Below are positions 1 through 8,359 of a DNA stretch of 64,000 nucleotides, piece after piece. The notes beneath the pieces are model-generated. The model saw only the letters and a list, made by a program, of their open reading frames with translations, ran no database searches and had not been told where the DNA came from. Every line of letters starts with the position of its first letter. The stretch's first letter is position 1. Source of the DNA: Nocardia alni (GTDB taxonomy: Bacteria > Actinomycetota > Actinomycetes > Mycobacteriales > Mycobacteriaceae); contig NZ_JAGPOX010000040.1 in the NCBI RefSeq assembly GCF_019038435.1, positions 1-64,000 of the forward strand, in the 5' to 3' direction. Made by a program: the position numbers and the translations under genes.

Positions 1-1
1 C

Positions 2-133
2 CGCGAACTCGAGTACTACCGCCGCACCGCCTTCGTCCCCGCCCCCGGCCCCTCCACCCAAGAAATCGCCGCCATAGCCACCCAACTATCCACAGACAAC
101 ACCCCCAACACCCCAGCTCAGCCAGCCGATTAG
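2..133 (+). CDS. orn: Oligoribonuclease, C-terminal end (partial)
   Basis: Only the last 43 codons lie in the window; the reading frame is open at the left edge. The tail carries RELEYYRRTAFVPAPGP, which matches the C-terminal helix of DEDDh 3'-5' oligoribonucleases (ending in a YYR motif), followed by the Pro/Ala-rich extension usual in actinobacteria. The enzyme degrades 2-5 nt RNAs to mononucleotides in the cytoplasm. A tRNA-His gene follows 54 bp downstream, the arrangement known for orn in mycobacteria and nocardiae, which supports the call. The catalytic part is outside the window, so this rests on the tail and the neighbourhood. Confidence 0.75.
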   Translation, partial: RELEYYRRTAFVPAPGPSTQEIAAIATQLSTDNTPNTPAQPAD

Positions 134-187
134 GTCCCGCCAGCTCAAACACGCTAATATCTACCGCGCCGGTTCGTTACCGGCATG

Positions 188-260
188 GTGGCTGTAGTTC
201 AGCTGGTAGAGCACCAGGTTGTGATCCTGGGTGTCGCGGGTTCGAGTCCCGTCAGCCACC
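188..260 (+). tRNA. tRNA-His (GTG anticodon)
   Basis: A complete cloverleaf can be drawn. The acceptor arm GTGGCTG pairs with CAGCCAC, the anticodon loop is TTGTGAT on a CCAGG/CCTGG stem, and the T-arm contains GGTTCGAGTCCC. The G just upstream (187) can serve as the histidine-specific G-1 opposite discriminator C. No CCA is encoded. Confidence 0.97.
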
Positions 261-486
261 CGATGTCCCGGCGTGTGGACCGCTCCTCGGAGAGTGGTTC
301 GCACGCCGAACTTCTTTTCAACACCGATAAGTCAGCACTTCCCACGATGACTGTATGAGTGAACCGCGCCAGGGCCAGCCGCGCGGGTACCACCCGGCAG
401 GCACAGTCTCTGCACGTAGACAGGGTCGAATCGGGTTCGTACGGCGTGGTGGGACAGCCCTGCGGTGACCAGCCCATCGCAGTGGG

Positions 487-1116
487 TCAGAGGTTTGGTT
501 CCCAAAGGAACCCGTCCGGGTCCGTGGCGGGTTCGGAACCGCCGCCGATGACGAGCCGATGCGAACCGGTGCCGTCCGGGGCGACGCCGGCGTCCTTGGC
601 GGCGGCGCGGCGGCCGTAGAGGGCCAGCTTGATCGACCCTGCCGGGGCATCGAACTCGACGTATTTGCTGCCGAAGCTCTTGGCCACGGTCAGACCCCGA
701 TCGGCGTAGAAGTGCTTGGTCGTCTTGACATTGTCGACACCGAGGAGCAGCACCACGTCGTCGATGTCTCGGGTGGCAGGGCCGGTGTTCTTCTTCGAGG
801 AGGTCGCGACCTTCCAGATTGTCCCGTCCGGCGCCTGGAGGACGCCGCCGTAGCCCCAGAAGCTCTTCTTGGCTTCCTTCAGTGTCGTCGCCCCCGCGTC
901 GAGGGCGGTGCCGAGGAGGCTGTCGACCGTGCTCGGCTGGGATACGACGAGCGACAAGACGAAGCCGCGAAATCCGGTCGTCGGCGCCTGCGATGCCCGC
1001 ACGCGTATGGTGTCCCCGAGTCCGAATGCGGCGGTGTAGAAGGCCGTGGCCGCCGCTGGATCGGGCGACTCGAGGACGACGGACTCGATTGTGGTCTGAT
1101 TCGTGGTGATGTTCAT
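487..1116 (-). CDS. VOC-family (glyoxalase-like) protein
   Basis: 209 aa. Two beta-alpha-beta-beta-beta halves of the vicinal-oxygen-chelate fold can be recognised: residues about 4-95 (SVVLESPDPAAATAFYTAAFG, then a DGTIWKV strand) and 110-209 (DDVVLLLGVDNVKTTKHFYADRG, then DPDGFLWE). VOC proteins are glyoxalases, dioxygenases or antibiotic-binding proteins, and the substrate cannot be told from sequence. I start at the ATG at 1116 because the conserved fold begins right after it; a longer frame to 1194 adds only an Arg-rich stretch. It is monocistronic and points towards the tRNA-His gene. Confidence 0.8.
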   Translation of the reverse strand: MNITTNQTTIESVVLESPDPAAATAFYTAAFGLGDTIRVRASQAPTTGFRGFVLSLVVSQPSTVDSLLGTALDAGATTLKEAKKSFWGYGGVLQAPDGTIWKVATSSKKNTGPATRDIDDVVLLLGVDNVKTTKHFYADRGLTVAKSFGSKYVEFDAPAGSIKLALYGRRAAAKDAGVAPDGTGSHRLVIGGGSEPATDPDGFLWEPNL

Positions 1117-1435
1117 GCCGATAACGCTAAATGTCAGTCGGTGACCAGGGCTTCTCGATTCCTGACCGATTCTTGCCCGCCGGACGGCGGCCATCGTTCA
1201 CAGCCACTGTGGGCCGGACAGCACTGACCGCCGACCGAACTCGGTGTCAGCGCCGTGCCCCTGCGCCTACGCAGGGTCACGGCCGACAACCACGCCGAGG
1301 CCGTACACACCGCGACGACCGAACTCGCCTATCACGCCAGACGCCTCGCCGTCTTGCCCAAGAGAACGGCGCAGGCCAATGTCGTCACGGCGGCCGAACG
1401 CCTCCTCGATCGACAGCCCTACACCGAACATTTCA
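1117..1435. other. Intergenic stretch without a convincing gene
   Basis: There is a 71-codon open frame at 1255-1470 (+), but it has no clear ribosome site, does not match a family I know and overlaps the end of the next gene. I see no RNA gene or strong hairpin. Confidence 0.4.
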
Positions 1436-1933
1436 TCAGCCGCCGTTGGTCACGAACCTGCGGTCGATGACCGCGCTGTTCACGAGCGTGTGCTCACCAA
1501 TGCTCCCCGACAACCGCGAATCGGTGAGGTTGTTCGCCGCCGCCCGGTGTTCGGTGGCCGCGACCGAATGCCATTGGCTCTGGGCCAGACTCTCCAGCAC
1601 GCATACAAGGAGCATCTTTCGGGTGCGTTCACCACAGCCGTTGTCGACACACGGCGAACTGTCGGCGATCAGCGAACCGGAACGCCTCTCCGGAGAGGAC
1701 AGCTGCCAGAACATTTCGGGTCCGATGAGCACCGACTGACCGCTTGTCTCTGTGAGCCATCGCCCCGCATAGCGGAGAATCATATCGGTGAACGTATCGG
1801 GATCGGACACCGCTTCGACGAACTTGTTCAGCGAGTTGATACGATCCGGGCTGCTCTGAATAACAGAGGCCAATCGCGATGCGACCTCGCGGAACTGGCT
1901 TATATCCTGGGTGGTGCACACGGTTGGCGACAT
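1436..1933 (-). CDS. Hypothetical protein next to the DUF2637 gene
   Basis: 165 aa, family not recognised. The N-terminal 80 residues look helical (DISQFREVASRLASVIQSSP). The C-terminal half is Ser/Cys/Arg-rich and less protein-like, so the true gene may be shortened or frameshifted. The start at 1933 is chosen because GGAG lies 7 nt upstream of the ATG. It lies about 130 bp downstream of the DUF2637 gene on the same strand, so the two may be co-transcribed. Mobile-element origin is suggested only by that neighbour. Confidence 0.45.
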   Translation of the reverse strand: MSPTVCTTQDISQFREVASRLASVIQSSPDRINSLNKFVEAVSDPDTFTDMILRYAGRWLTETSGQSVLIGPEMFWQLSSPERRSGSLIADSSPCVDNGCGERTRKMLLVCVLESLAQSQWHSVAATEHRAAANNLTDSRLSGSIGEHTLVNSAVIDRRFVTNGG

Positions 1934-2064
1934 CTGTTCACTCCATTGCCGATTTCGAGGATGGATAGAATATTCGATCGGGTGTTTCGGGTTCTCACCG
2001 AAGCGGACGGACGAAACCAGCATGCGTCCGAGTGCGGTGATGACAAGCGGCCGTTGATCCGGCT

Positions 2065-2721
2065 TCAGTCGCGAACCCCAATATAGACCGGATTGTTCGC
2101 ACCGGCCGTATACTCCAGCGAATCGATACTTTGCAAGTGCTGCGCGATACTGTGCATGAAAGGATCCACCTCAGCGGATTCTTCATCATGCTCACAATCG
2201 ACAGCAGGCTCGACCCGATTCAAGTCACGCTTGTAATTGTTCCAGAGCAAGAGGGTCAGATGCGCCGCGAACATCGTGATCAGAGGCATTCCGGCGTGAA
2301 TGACGACGGCCACATAGTTTCCACCGATCTCATGGGCATACTCGATGTTTCCCGCCACCGCCACCACCGTCGACAGCACGAACAGCCCGGTCGTATACCA
2401 CCAACCGGCACTCCGCCGAGGGAAGAAGGCTGTGGCGAGGATGGATCCGACCGTCAATCCACCGATGGCCACCGGAATGTTCGACGCCAAGTTCGACGGG
2501 ACGAAATTACGGATCGCAAGGTCGTGCAGAGCCGCGTACGACATCGTGAATGCCTTGGCCGCGACGACGCAGGAAATAATGATCGATGCATGCAACGGCC
2601 CCGGCCGAAACATGCGGGCACGCCGCAGGAACCCCGACTGCCGATCTACGGACTCGAGCCGGATATCGGCCTCCGCTCGCACATCCCGATCATCATGGAT
2701 CCCCGATCCGATTATCGTCAC
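2065..2721 (-). CDS. DUF2637 (SpdB-like) membrane protein
   Basis: About 218 aa from a GTG at 2721; the frame stays open to 2841, so the start is uncertain. Four hydrophobic segments follow an Arg-rich N-terminus: ASIIISCVVAAKAF; AIGGLTVGSILATAFF; YTTGLFVLSTVVAVAGN; YVAVVIHAGMPLITMFAAHLTLLLW. The signature SYAALHDLAIRNFVP resembles the SYxALRDLAxxxGIP motif of DUF2637 proteins. In actinobacterial conjugative elements these are linked to plasmid spread (Spd functions) between mycelial compartments. The C-terminus is acidic and soluble. This points to a remnant of an integrative conjugative element, although no TraB/FtsK translocase is visible nearby. Confidence 0.6.
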   Translation of the reverse strand: MTIIGSGIHDDRDVRAEADIRLESVDRQSGFLRRARMFRPGPLHASIIISCVVAAKAFTMSYAALHDLAIRNFVPSNLASNIPVAIGGLTVGSILATAFFPRRSAGWWYTTGLFVLSTVVAVAGNIEYAHEIGGNYVAVVIHAGMPLITMFAAHLTLLLWNNYKRDLNRVEPAVDCEHDEESAEVDPFMHSIAQHLQSIDSLEYTAGANNPVYIGVRD

Positions 2722-2891
2722 CCGCGGCACGATAGCGACCCGTCGACACAAACCGCCATAACCTGGCCGTCGTGTCGCCGAAGTTATGCGATGTTGCACG
2801 ACACAATCTGCGGCTGCCACCACGTAAAGGCCAGCCACCAATGACCGGGAACACCGCCTCGGATCCCATCAGGCATGGCAGGGTGGCTCAA

Positions 2892-2911
2892 TTATCCGAT
2901 TTGCCGGATAA
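2892..2911. promoter_or_regulatory. Perfect palindrome TTATCC-N8-GGATAA
   Basis: The arms TTATCC (2892-2897) and GGATAA (2906-2911) are perfectly inverted around 8 bp. The layout equals the known HipB operator form TATCC-N8-GGATA. It lies upstream of the DUF2637 gene and about 400 bp before the XRE gene at 3317. No hipA gene is present nearby. Confidence 0.4.
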
Positions 2912-3231
2912 GTCACGATAGCCTTTTCTTACGATTCCGTTTTGTCCGGTATATCACCCGAAGAGCTTTATGTGCAATGAGTTGTCCGGCATGCATGCCA
3001 CAACAATTGGTCGGCGTCGGATTTCTGATGGACGAGCTGGAACCCCTCGGGTTTCCGCTGCCGCATCACGCCCGATAGTGCGGCTTCCCCAACTCACAAC
3101 CGGGGCGCGTAACGGGCTGTCCGGCACCGAGAAACCAGCACGTACCGCACCACTGTCCCGACCGGCCGGATCACGATCTGCTGCCCATCGACCAGGATGC
3201 CGCGGTTCGCGGGCTCTCCCAACTCCCACCA
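2912..3231. other. Non-coding stretch before the XRE gene
   Basis: Short open frames here (for example 2970-3272 +) lack ribosome sites and family similarity. I see no RNA gene. The stretch separates the palindrome from the triple operator repeat. Confidence 0.4.
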
Positions 3232-3325
3232 ACGATCGATATATGAATCATCGCGCCAGAACGATCGAATGATTCATATATCGATCATTGGCCTAAAAAC
3301 GGGCTATGATCGATATATGAATCAC
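3232..3325. promoter_or_regulatory. Three copies of a 20-bp operator-like element
   Basis: The core GATCGATATATGAATCA occurs at 3232-3251 (forward), 3269-3288 (inverted) and 3306-3325 (forward). The third copy contains the ATG of the XRE gene itself. Such repeats in front of a small XRE gene are a sign of autoregulation. The binding protein is inferred. Confidence 0.7.
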
Positions 3326-3559
3326 TCTCGGGCTGTCACTGCTACGGAGTTCGGCCAAGCCGTCAGATGGGCGCGAGAGGAGCGCAAGCTGCAACAGACC
3401 GATCTCGCCGAACGGCTCGGCGTCACTCGCATGACTGTATCGAGGCTGGAACGAGGGGAACGAGTCAACATCGAGACAGCTGTCCGCGCCCTGTCGGAGT
3501 GCGGCTTCGAGGTCGTCGTCGTACCGAAGTTCAGCCGAATCACAGTCGAGGGGCGGTGA
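3317..3559 (+). CDS. XRE-family repressor, HipB-like antitoxin type
   Basis: 80 aa, almost entirely one helix-turn-helix domain. Residues about 11-65 carry the XRE pattern (WAREERKLQQTDLAERLGVTRMTVSRLERGE, then a scaffold helix ETAVRALSECG). The last residues VVVVPK resemble HipB/HigA-type antitoxins. The start at 3317 lies inside the third operator copy, so repressor binding would cover the initiation codon. HipA-like or HigB-like partners are not found on either side: 33 bp downstream the LysR gene ends on the other strand. It is therefore an orphan, perhaps the survivor of a toxin-antitoxin pair. Confidence 0.75.
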   Translation: MNHSRAVTATEFGQAVRWAREERKLQQTDLAERLGVTRMTVSRLERGERVNIETAVRALSECGFEVVVVPKFSRITVEGR

Positions 3560-3591
3560 CATCATGGCGCTGCTGTTGTCAGCCGAACTGC

Positions 3592-4503
3592 TCAATCGCG
3601 CTGTGCAGCGGCGGCGCCTCCAAGTTTCCACATTTCATAATTCCCACATTCGGCCGTGATCTCGACCGCCGCCTGCGCCGCGGCGAAGAAGTCGTCGACC
3701 GTCGGCGAGGTGTGCGATGCCGCCATCGCAAGGCACACCTGGTCGGGTGCCAGATCCGGGACGGGTATGTAGCTGATGTCCGGATGTGAGTAGAAGACGG
3801 TGGCCGAACGGGCCAGGAACGAGATGCCTCGGCCGGCCGCGACATGCTCGAGCGTCTCGTCTACCCCGCGCACCAGGTAGCCGGCGTTGGGGTGTGGGCG
3901 CCTGGTGGGCTGAGTGCTCGCGTCGGGAGGCCAGACCAGCGGCTCGTCGGCGAGGTCGGCCTCGGTGATCTGCTCCCGGTCGGCCAAACGGTGGCCGATG
4001 GGCAGCACCGCCACCCGCGGCTCGGTGTACAGCGGGGCGACGCGCAGGCCGGTCTCGTCGATGGGCAGCCGCACATAGCCGATGTCGATGCGGCCGTCGA
4101 GCAGCATCGGGGCTTGGTCGTCCCACTCGATCCGCTGCACGTCCACCAGAACGTCCGGGTGCTGGGCGGCGAACAGCCGTACCGCCGGGGCGATCGCGAT
4201 GCCCGCCCGGAAACCGACCGTTATCCGCTGGCTGCCGCGCGCGGCCACGCTCACCCGGCGGCGGACCGCGTGCGCGGAGGCCAGCAGCGGGCCGGCTTCG
4301 GTCAACAGCTGTCTGCCGGCGTCGGTCAGCGCCACGCCGTGGCTGTCCCTTGTCAGCAGCGGGGCGCCGAGATCCTGTTCCAGGGCGCGGATCTGGCGGC
4401 TGAGCGCCGGCTGCGCGATGTGCAGCTCATCGGCGGCGCGGCCGAAGTGCAGCGTGCTGGCGACGGCGACGAAGTAGCGCAACTTGCGCAGGTCCAGATC
4501 CAT
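3592..4503 (-). CDS. LysR-family transcriptional regulator
   Basis: 303 aa. The N-terminal winged helix-turn-helix (residues 4-62) reads LRKLRYFVAVASTLHFGRAADELHIAQPALSRQIRALE, the classic LysR pattern. The rest is a periplasmic-binding-protein-like effector domain. The ATG at 4503 has GGGAGG 4-5 nt upstream. It is divergent from the F420-reductase-like gene at 4640 with about 136 bp between, the usual LysR target layout, so it probably controls that gene and the epimerase after it. The inducer is unknown. Confidence 0.9.
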   Translation of the reverse strand: MDLDLRKLRYFVAVASTLHFGRAADELHIAQPALSRQIRALEQDLGAPLLTRDSHGVALTDAGRQLLTEAGPLLASAHAVRRRVSVAARGSQRITVGFRAGIAIAPAVRLFAAQHPDVLVDVQRIEWDDQAPMLLDGRIDIGYVRLPIDETGLRVAPLYTEPRVAVLPIGHRLADREQITEADLADEPLVWPPDASTQPTRRPHPNAGYLVRGVDETLEHVAAGRGISFLARSATVFYSHPDISYIPVPDLAPDQVCLAMAASHTSPTVDDFFAAAQAAVEITAECGNYEMWKLGGAAAAQRD

Positions 4504-4639
4504 GAGCCCTCCCGGTCCGGCGATGCCTCCAGGGTATCGCCACGGCTGAAACAGGTCTTGGACAGCCCACTCCGGCCGATGGAGTCTTAAAAGGTACTTG
4601 ACATGGTGTCTCATCCAGCTTCAGAAAGCGGGCTCACCA

Positions 4640-5272
4640 GTGAGCAGTATCAGCATTATCGGCCTGGGGAATATGGCCGGCGCCCTAGCCGGACGGGCGC
4701 TCGCCGGCGGCAACGCCGTCGAGATCATCGGCCGCGACCCAGCCAAAGCCAAGGAATTGGCCGCCACGCTCGGCGGCGCCACTGTCGGGACTTCCGACGC
4801 CGCCCCTGCCGGGGACATCGTTATCCTCGCGGTGCCCTATGCCGGCGCGGCGGCGGTTGTCAGCGAGTACGGGGACGCACTGCACGGCAAAATCATCATC
4901 GACATCACCAACCCCGTCTCCCCCGATTTCAAGGGCTTCGTCACCCCCGACGGTAGTTCCGGCGCGCAGGAGATCGCCAAGGCCGCTCCCGACGGCGCGC
5001 ATGTCGTCAAGGCGTTCAACCTCCTGTTTTCCCACGTTCTGGCGGCCGGCCCAGCCGAGGGTCGCTTATTGGACGTGTTCATCGCCGGCGACGACGCGCA
5101 GGCAAAGGCGCGCGTGTCGGCGTTCATCGAGAGCCTGGGACTGCGCCCGATGGACACCGGGCAGCTGCCCATGGCGCGGGCACTGGAAAACGTCGCCCTG
5201 ATGCAGCTTGGCCTTGTCGCCAACTCCGTCGGGCACACCAATTTCTTCCTCGGTGTCAGCATTCTCGACTGA
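4640..5272 (+). CDS. NADPH-dependent F420 reductase-like oxidoreductase
   Basis: About 210 aa. The Rossmann motif SISIIGLGNMAGALAGRAL sits at the very N-terminus and is followed by a phosphate-contacting IIGRDPAKA. Family members move hydride between NADP(H) and F420, or act on other substrates. The C-terminal half (HVVKAFNLLFSHVLA; DVFIAGDDAQAKARV) fits the F420_oxidored / NAD(P)-binding families. I use the GTG at 4640 because the Rossmann strand normally begins 2-4 residues after the start. An ATG at 4598 in the same frame is possible and has AAAAGG upstream. It lies 73 bp before the epimerase gene. Confidence 0.8.
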   Translation: MSSISIIGLGNMAGALAGRALAGGNAVEIIGRDPAKAKELAATLGGATVGTSDAAPAGDIVILAVPYAGAAAVVSEYGDALHGKIIIDITNPVSPDFKGFVTPDGSSGAQEIAKAAPDGAHVVKAFNLLFSHVLAAGPAEGRLLDVFIAGDDAQAKARVSAFIESLGLRPMDTGQLPMARALENVALMQLGLVANSVGHTNFFLGVSILD

Positions 5273-5345
5273 GCGCACCCGCACCACCACTCTCGCCAGT
5301 CGGTCTACGGCACGAGCCCTCCACCTACCCCGCAAGGAAAGTAGC

Positions 5346-6302
5346 ATGCGCGTTTTCGTCACTGGGGGAACCGGCCATGCCGGTTCATACATCATTCCCG
5401 AACTCATCACCGCAGGGCACGAGGTCACCGGCCTGGCCCGGTCTGACACGGCTGCGGCGGCGCTGTCCGCGATCGGCGCGAAGGTGCGTCGCGGCGAGCT
5501 CCAGGATCTCGACGGGCTCCAGGAGGCGGCCGCGGCCTCCGACGGCGTCATCCACGTCGCGCACCGGCAAGATCTGCTTCCGTCCGGCGGGATCGACGCC
5601 GTGGCCGCCGCCGAACTCCCGGTCGTGCTCGCGTACGGTGAGGCACTCGCGGGGACCGGAAAGCCGCTGGTCGCGGCGGGGAGTACGGGCTCGCCCGGAA
5701 GTCTGGGCCGAGCGGCCACCGAGGAGGACCCGGCCCTTCCCTGCGGCGACGAGTACAAGGGCACTCTGCGGGCTCGTAACGTCGTGGAATCCGCCGTAGT
5801 CGGCCTCGCCGAGCGGGGAGTGCGGTCCTCGATCGTGCGGCTGCCCACCATCATGCACAGCACGACCGATCACGCAGGCTTCCTCCCCACGCTGATCACG
5901 CTCGCGCAGGAGAAGGGCTTCGCCGGCTACCCCGGAGACGGCGGGAACCTGTGGAACGCCGTGCACGTCCGCGACGCCGCCTCCTTGTTCCGCTTGGCGC
6001 TGGAGAAGGGTGCGGCCGGCACATATTGGCACGCGGTCGAGGATGGAGGCATCCCGTTCCGCGAGATCGCCGAGGCCATTGGCAACCATCTGGGCCTACC
6101 CGCCGTGAGCGTTCCCGCGGACGAACTGATGCTGCCGGGATACTTCGGGTTCCTCGCGAATCTGGTCACGCTGGATCTCCCGGTGTCCAACCTGATCACG
6201 CGGCGGACCCTCGGCTGGGAGCCCACTCAGCCCAGCCTGTTCGCGGATTTGGACAACGGCCATTACTTTTCGTCGGCTGACGACAGGGACCCGAGTCGTT
6301 GA
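5346..6302 (+). CDS. NAD-dependent epimerase/dehydratase-type SDR
   Basis: 318 aa of the extended/atypical SDR type. The N-terminal MRVFVTGGTGHAGSYI is the TGxxGxxG cofactor motif. Later motifs include VRLPTIMHS and NAVHVRDAASLFRLAL, typical of NAD(P)-dependent epimerases and nucleoside-diphosphate-sugar reductases. The usual YxxxK is replaced by DEYKGTLRARN (Y then K), and the exact catalytic pair is uncertain. AAGGA precedes the ATG by 7 nt. It probably shares a transcript with the preceding reductase and LysR control. The substrate is unknown. Confidence 0.8.
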   Translation: MRVFVTGGTGHAGSYIIPELITAGHEVTGLARSDTAAAALSAIGAKVRRGELQDLDGLQEAAAASDGVIHVAHRQDLLPSGGIDAVAAAELPVVLAYGEALAGTGKPLVAAGSTGSPGSLGRAATEEDPALPCGDEYKGTLRARNVVESAVVGLAERGVRSSIVRLPTIMHSTTDHAGFLPTLITLAQEKGFAGYPGDGGNLWNAVHVRDAASLFRLALEKGAAGTYWHAVEDGGIPFREIAEAIGNHLGLPAVSVPADELMLPGYFGFLANLVTLDLPVSNLITRRTLGWEPTQPSLFADLDNGHYFSSADDRDPSR

Positions 6303-6573
6303 ACCGCGTATCACGACAGCTGGACCGTGTTCCGCCTTGGGTCGTCACCGACCTTCCCGCCCAACTCCCGTACCAGTAGCGCCCTCACCCCAGCTACGGA
6401 GTGCGCGGTACTCAGCGAGCGCTACGACCACCAATTGGCTGTCGAATTTCATTGTGAGTCAGGCATTTCTGCCGCTGACCGTCGCGCTCGACGCCGGATT
6501 CCACCGTCGGGCGCCCTGAATACCGGACGTGGAGTCGGGGCGCACGGATAATGGTCGACGGGAAGGACGTCTC

Positions 6574-7620
6574 ATGCGAGCCATCACGGCGGTACCCGGC
6601 AAACCGGAACAGTTGCGGATCGCCGATATCCCCGAGCCCGGCCCGGAGGAAGGGACGGTGCAGGTGCGCGGCAGGCTGCTGGGTATCTGCGGCACCGATG
6701 TCGACATCGTCCAGGACGGTTATGGTTGGCTGCCACCCGGCGCCGACCGGCTCGTGATCGGGCACGAATCGCTCGGCGAGGTGCTCGACGCTCCCGCCGA
6801 CAGCGGTCTGCAACCCGGTGATCTCGTGGCGGGGATCGTGCGCCGACCCGACCCGGTGCCCTGCGGGCCGTGTTCCCACGGCGACTGGGATTTCTGCGCC
6901 AACGGCGCGTACACCGAGCGAGGTATCAAGGCCCGCAACGGGTTCGGTTCCGAATTGTGGCGGATCGAGCCGGAGTTCGCCATTCGGCTCGACCCGTCGC
7001 TCGGGGACTGCGGAGTGCTCATCGAGCCGGCGTCCATCCTGGCGAAGGCATGGGAGCAGACCGAGCGGATCGGCGCCCGATTTCCTTGGCAGCCAGGCAC
7101 GGTGCTGGTGACCGGCGCCGGACCGATCGGGCTGTGCGCTGCCCTGATGGGTGTGCAGCGAGGACTCGATGTGCATGTATTCGACCGCAGCGACACCGGA
7201 CCGAAACTCGGCCTGATTCACGACCTGGGCGCCACTTTCCACGCTGGTGACGTCCGCGACGTCGGCGTCGCTCCCGACATCGTCATCGAAACCACCGGCC
7301 ACGGCCCGCTCGTGGCCCAGCTCAGCGAAATCCTGGCTCCCAACGCCATCGTGTGCCTCACGGGTATCGCCAGCTCCGCCGATGCCACCGTGGTCGACAC
7401 CGATGCGATCAACAGGATGATGGTTCTCGGCAACATGGTCGCCTTCGGCAGCGTCAACGCCGCCCGCCGCCACTACGAGCAGGCTGCCGAGGCGTTGTCC
7501 CGCGCCGACCACGACTGGCTGAGCCGGATGATCACCCGGCGGGTCGGGATGGGCGAATACCCCGATGCCGTGCACAAACGCCCCGACGACATCAAGGTCG
7601 TCGTCGATCTGCGTCGATAG
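6574..7620 (+). CDS. Glucose 1-dehydrogenase-like zinc MDR
   Basis: 348 aa medium-chain dehydrogenase. The catalytic zinc region LLGICGTDVDI and GHESLGEVL is at residues 35-75, and a PCGPCSHGDWDFC structural-zinc-like loop follows. The nucleotide site VLVTGAGPIGLCAALMG is at about 175-190. The C-terminal domain (INRMMVLGNMVAFGSVNAARRHYEQAAEAL) matches the Glu_dehyd_C family of archaeal/actinobacterial glucose dehydrogenases, which oxidise aldoses with NAD(P). GGAAGG lies upstream of the ATG at 6574. It is a single gene; the 271 bp before it hold no clear gene. Confidence 0.85.
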   Translation: MRAITAVPGKPEQLRIADIPEPGPEEGTVQVRGRLLGICGTDVDIVQDGYGWLPPGADRLVIGHESLGEVLDAPADSGLQPGDLVAGIVRRPDPVPCGPCSHGDWDFCANGAYTERGIKARNGFGSELWRIEPEFAIRLDPSLGDCGVLIEPASILAKAWEQTERIGARFPWQPGTVLVTGAGPIGLCAALMGVQRGLDVHVFDRSDTGPKLGLIHDLGATFHAGDVRDVGVAPDIVIETTGHGPLVAQLSEILAPNAIVCLTGIASSADATVVDTDAINRMMVLGNMVAFGSVNAARRHYEQAAEALSRADHDWLSRMITRRVGMGEYPDAVHKRPDDIKVVVDLRR

Positions 7621-7654
7621 CAGGTTCGATCGAGACGATGCGCCCCCAGCTCGG

Positions 7655-8359
7655 CTAGCAGTGCAATGCTTGGCAAATCCGGACGTAGTTGTTACGGCGG
7701 ACGTCCTGCCCGTGGGTGCCGCCGTTGATGATTTGCGAGATCTTGTCGAAGCTCGCGGCGTTCTGCGGGTCGGCTTTATCGGCGGCGGCGTTGAGATTTC
7801 TGCTCGTCCAGTACCACGCGGCGGTGGTGAAGGCGTATCTCGGATCTGCGACGAGACTCGGCTGGTCGACGAAGTCGACACCCAGCGCCTTGCTCGCCTT
7901 GGCGTAGTTGTTACGCCCGGTGAGCTGGAGGCCGCCCCTGCCCTTGTATTTCGGGCCGTCGCCGGCCTGGGTGTTGCCGAGATCTTTGCGATCGTTGTAA
8001 TCCTTGCCGCTGCCGTACTCGGTCAACGTGTCGAAGCCGGCGGTCTCTTCGCCCAATTCGGCCAGGAAAGCCGCGGCGCGGCGCGGTGTGTCGATACCCG
8101 CCGAATTCATCGCATTGTTGATATACGGCAGCCACGCCGCCGCATTCGCCGGGTTGGCGCCGGGCAGCGTCGCCGGCGACGGCGACGCGGCGGGCGGCGC
8201 CGGCGGCTTGACGGACGACGCGAGCGCGATCTGCTGCGACCCCGGTGAGCTGTACGCGATCATCGCGGCGATAGCGACGAGGGTGATGGCGCCGACAGCA
8301 CGAACAATTGCCGCTGCCACTCCGTTGTACTGCGAGCCCGTAATGGAAAGAGAAGTCAT
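7655..8359 (-). CDS. Secreted GH19 chitinase/endolysin-like protein
   Basis: 234 aa. A single N-terminal hydrophobic segment (AIVRAVGAITLVAIAAMIAYS) is a signal or anchor. It is followed by a Pro/Ala/Ser linker and a GH19 lysozyme-like domain: AAFLAELGEETAGF holds the likely catalytic Glu, and GRGGLQLTGRNNY is the GRGxxQxTGRxNY family signature. The end TFxxI-type motif (SFDKISQIINGGTHG) and a C-terminal Cys pair complete it. It probably cuts chitin or peptidoglycan outside the membrane. The ATG at 8359 has AGGA 11 nt upstream. Confidence 0.85.
   Translation of the reverse strand: MTSLSITGSQYNGVAAAIVRAVGAITLVAIAAMIAYSSPGSQQIALASSVKPPAPPAASPSPATLPGANPANAAAWLPYINNAMNSAGIDTPRRAAAFLAELGEETAGFDTLTEYGSGKDYNDRKDLGNTQAGDGPKYKGRGGLQLTGRNNYAKASKALGVDFVDQPSLVADPRYAFTTAAWYWTSRNLNAAADKADPQNAASFDKISQIINGGTHGQDVRRNNYVRICQALHC

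Noticed and set aside
3562..3660. Short frame after the XRE gene as a HipA or HigB start
   Set aside because: The 31 codons (starting MALLLSAELLNRAV) do not match toxin N-termini and run into the LysR gene end on the other strand.
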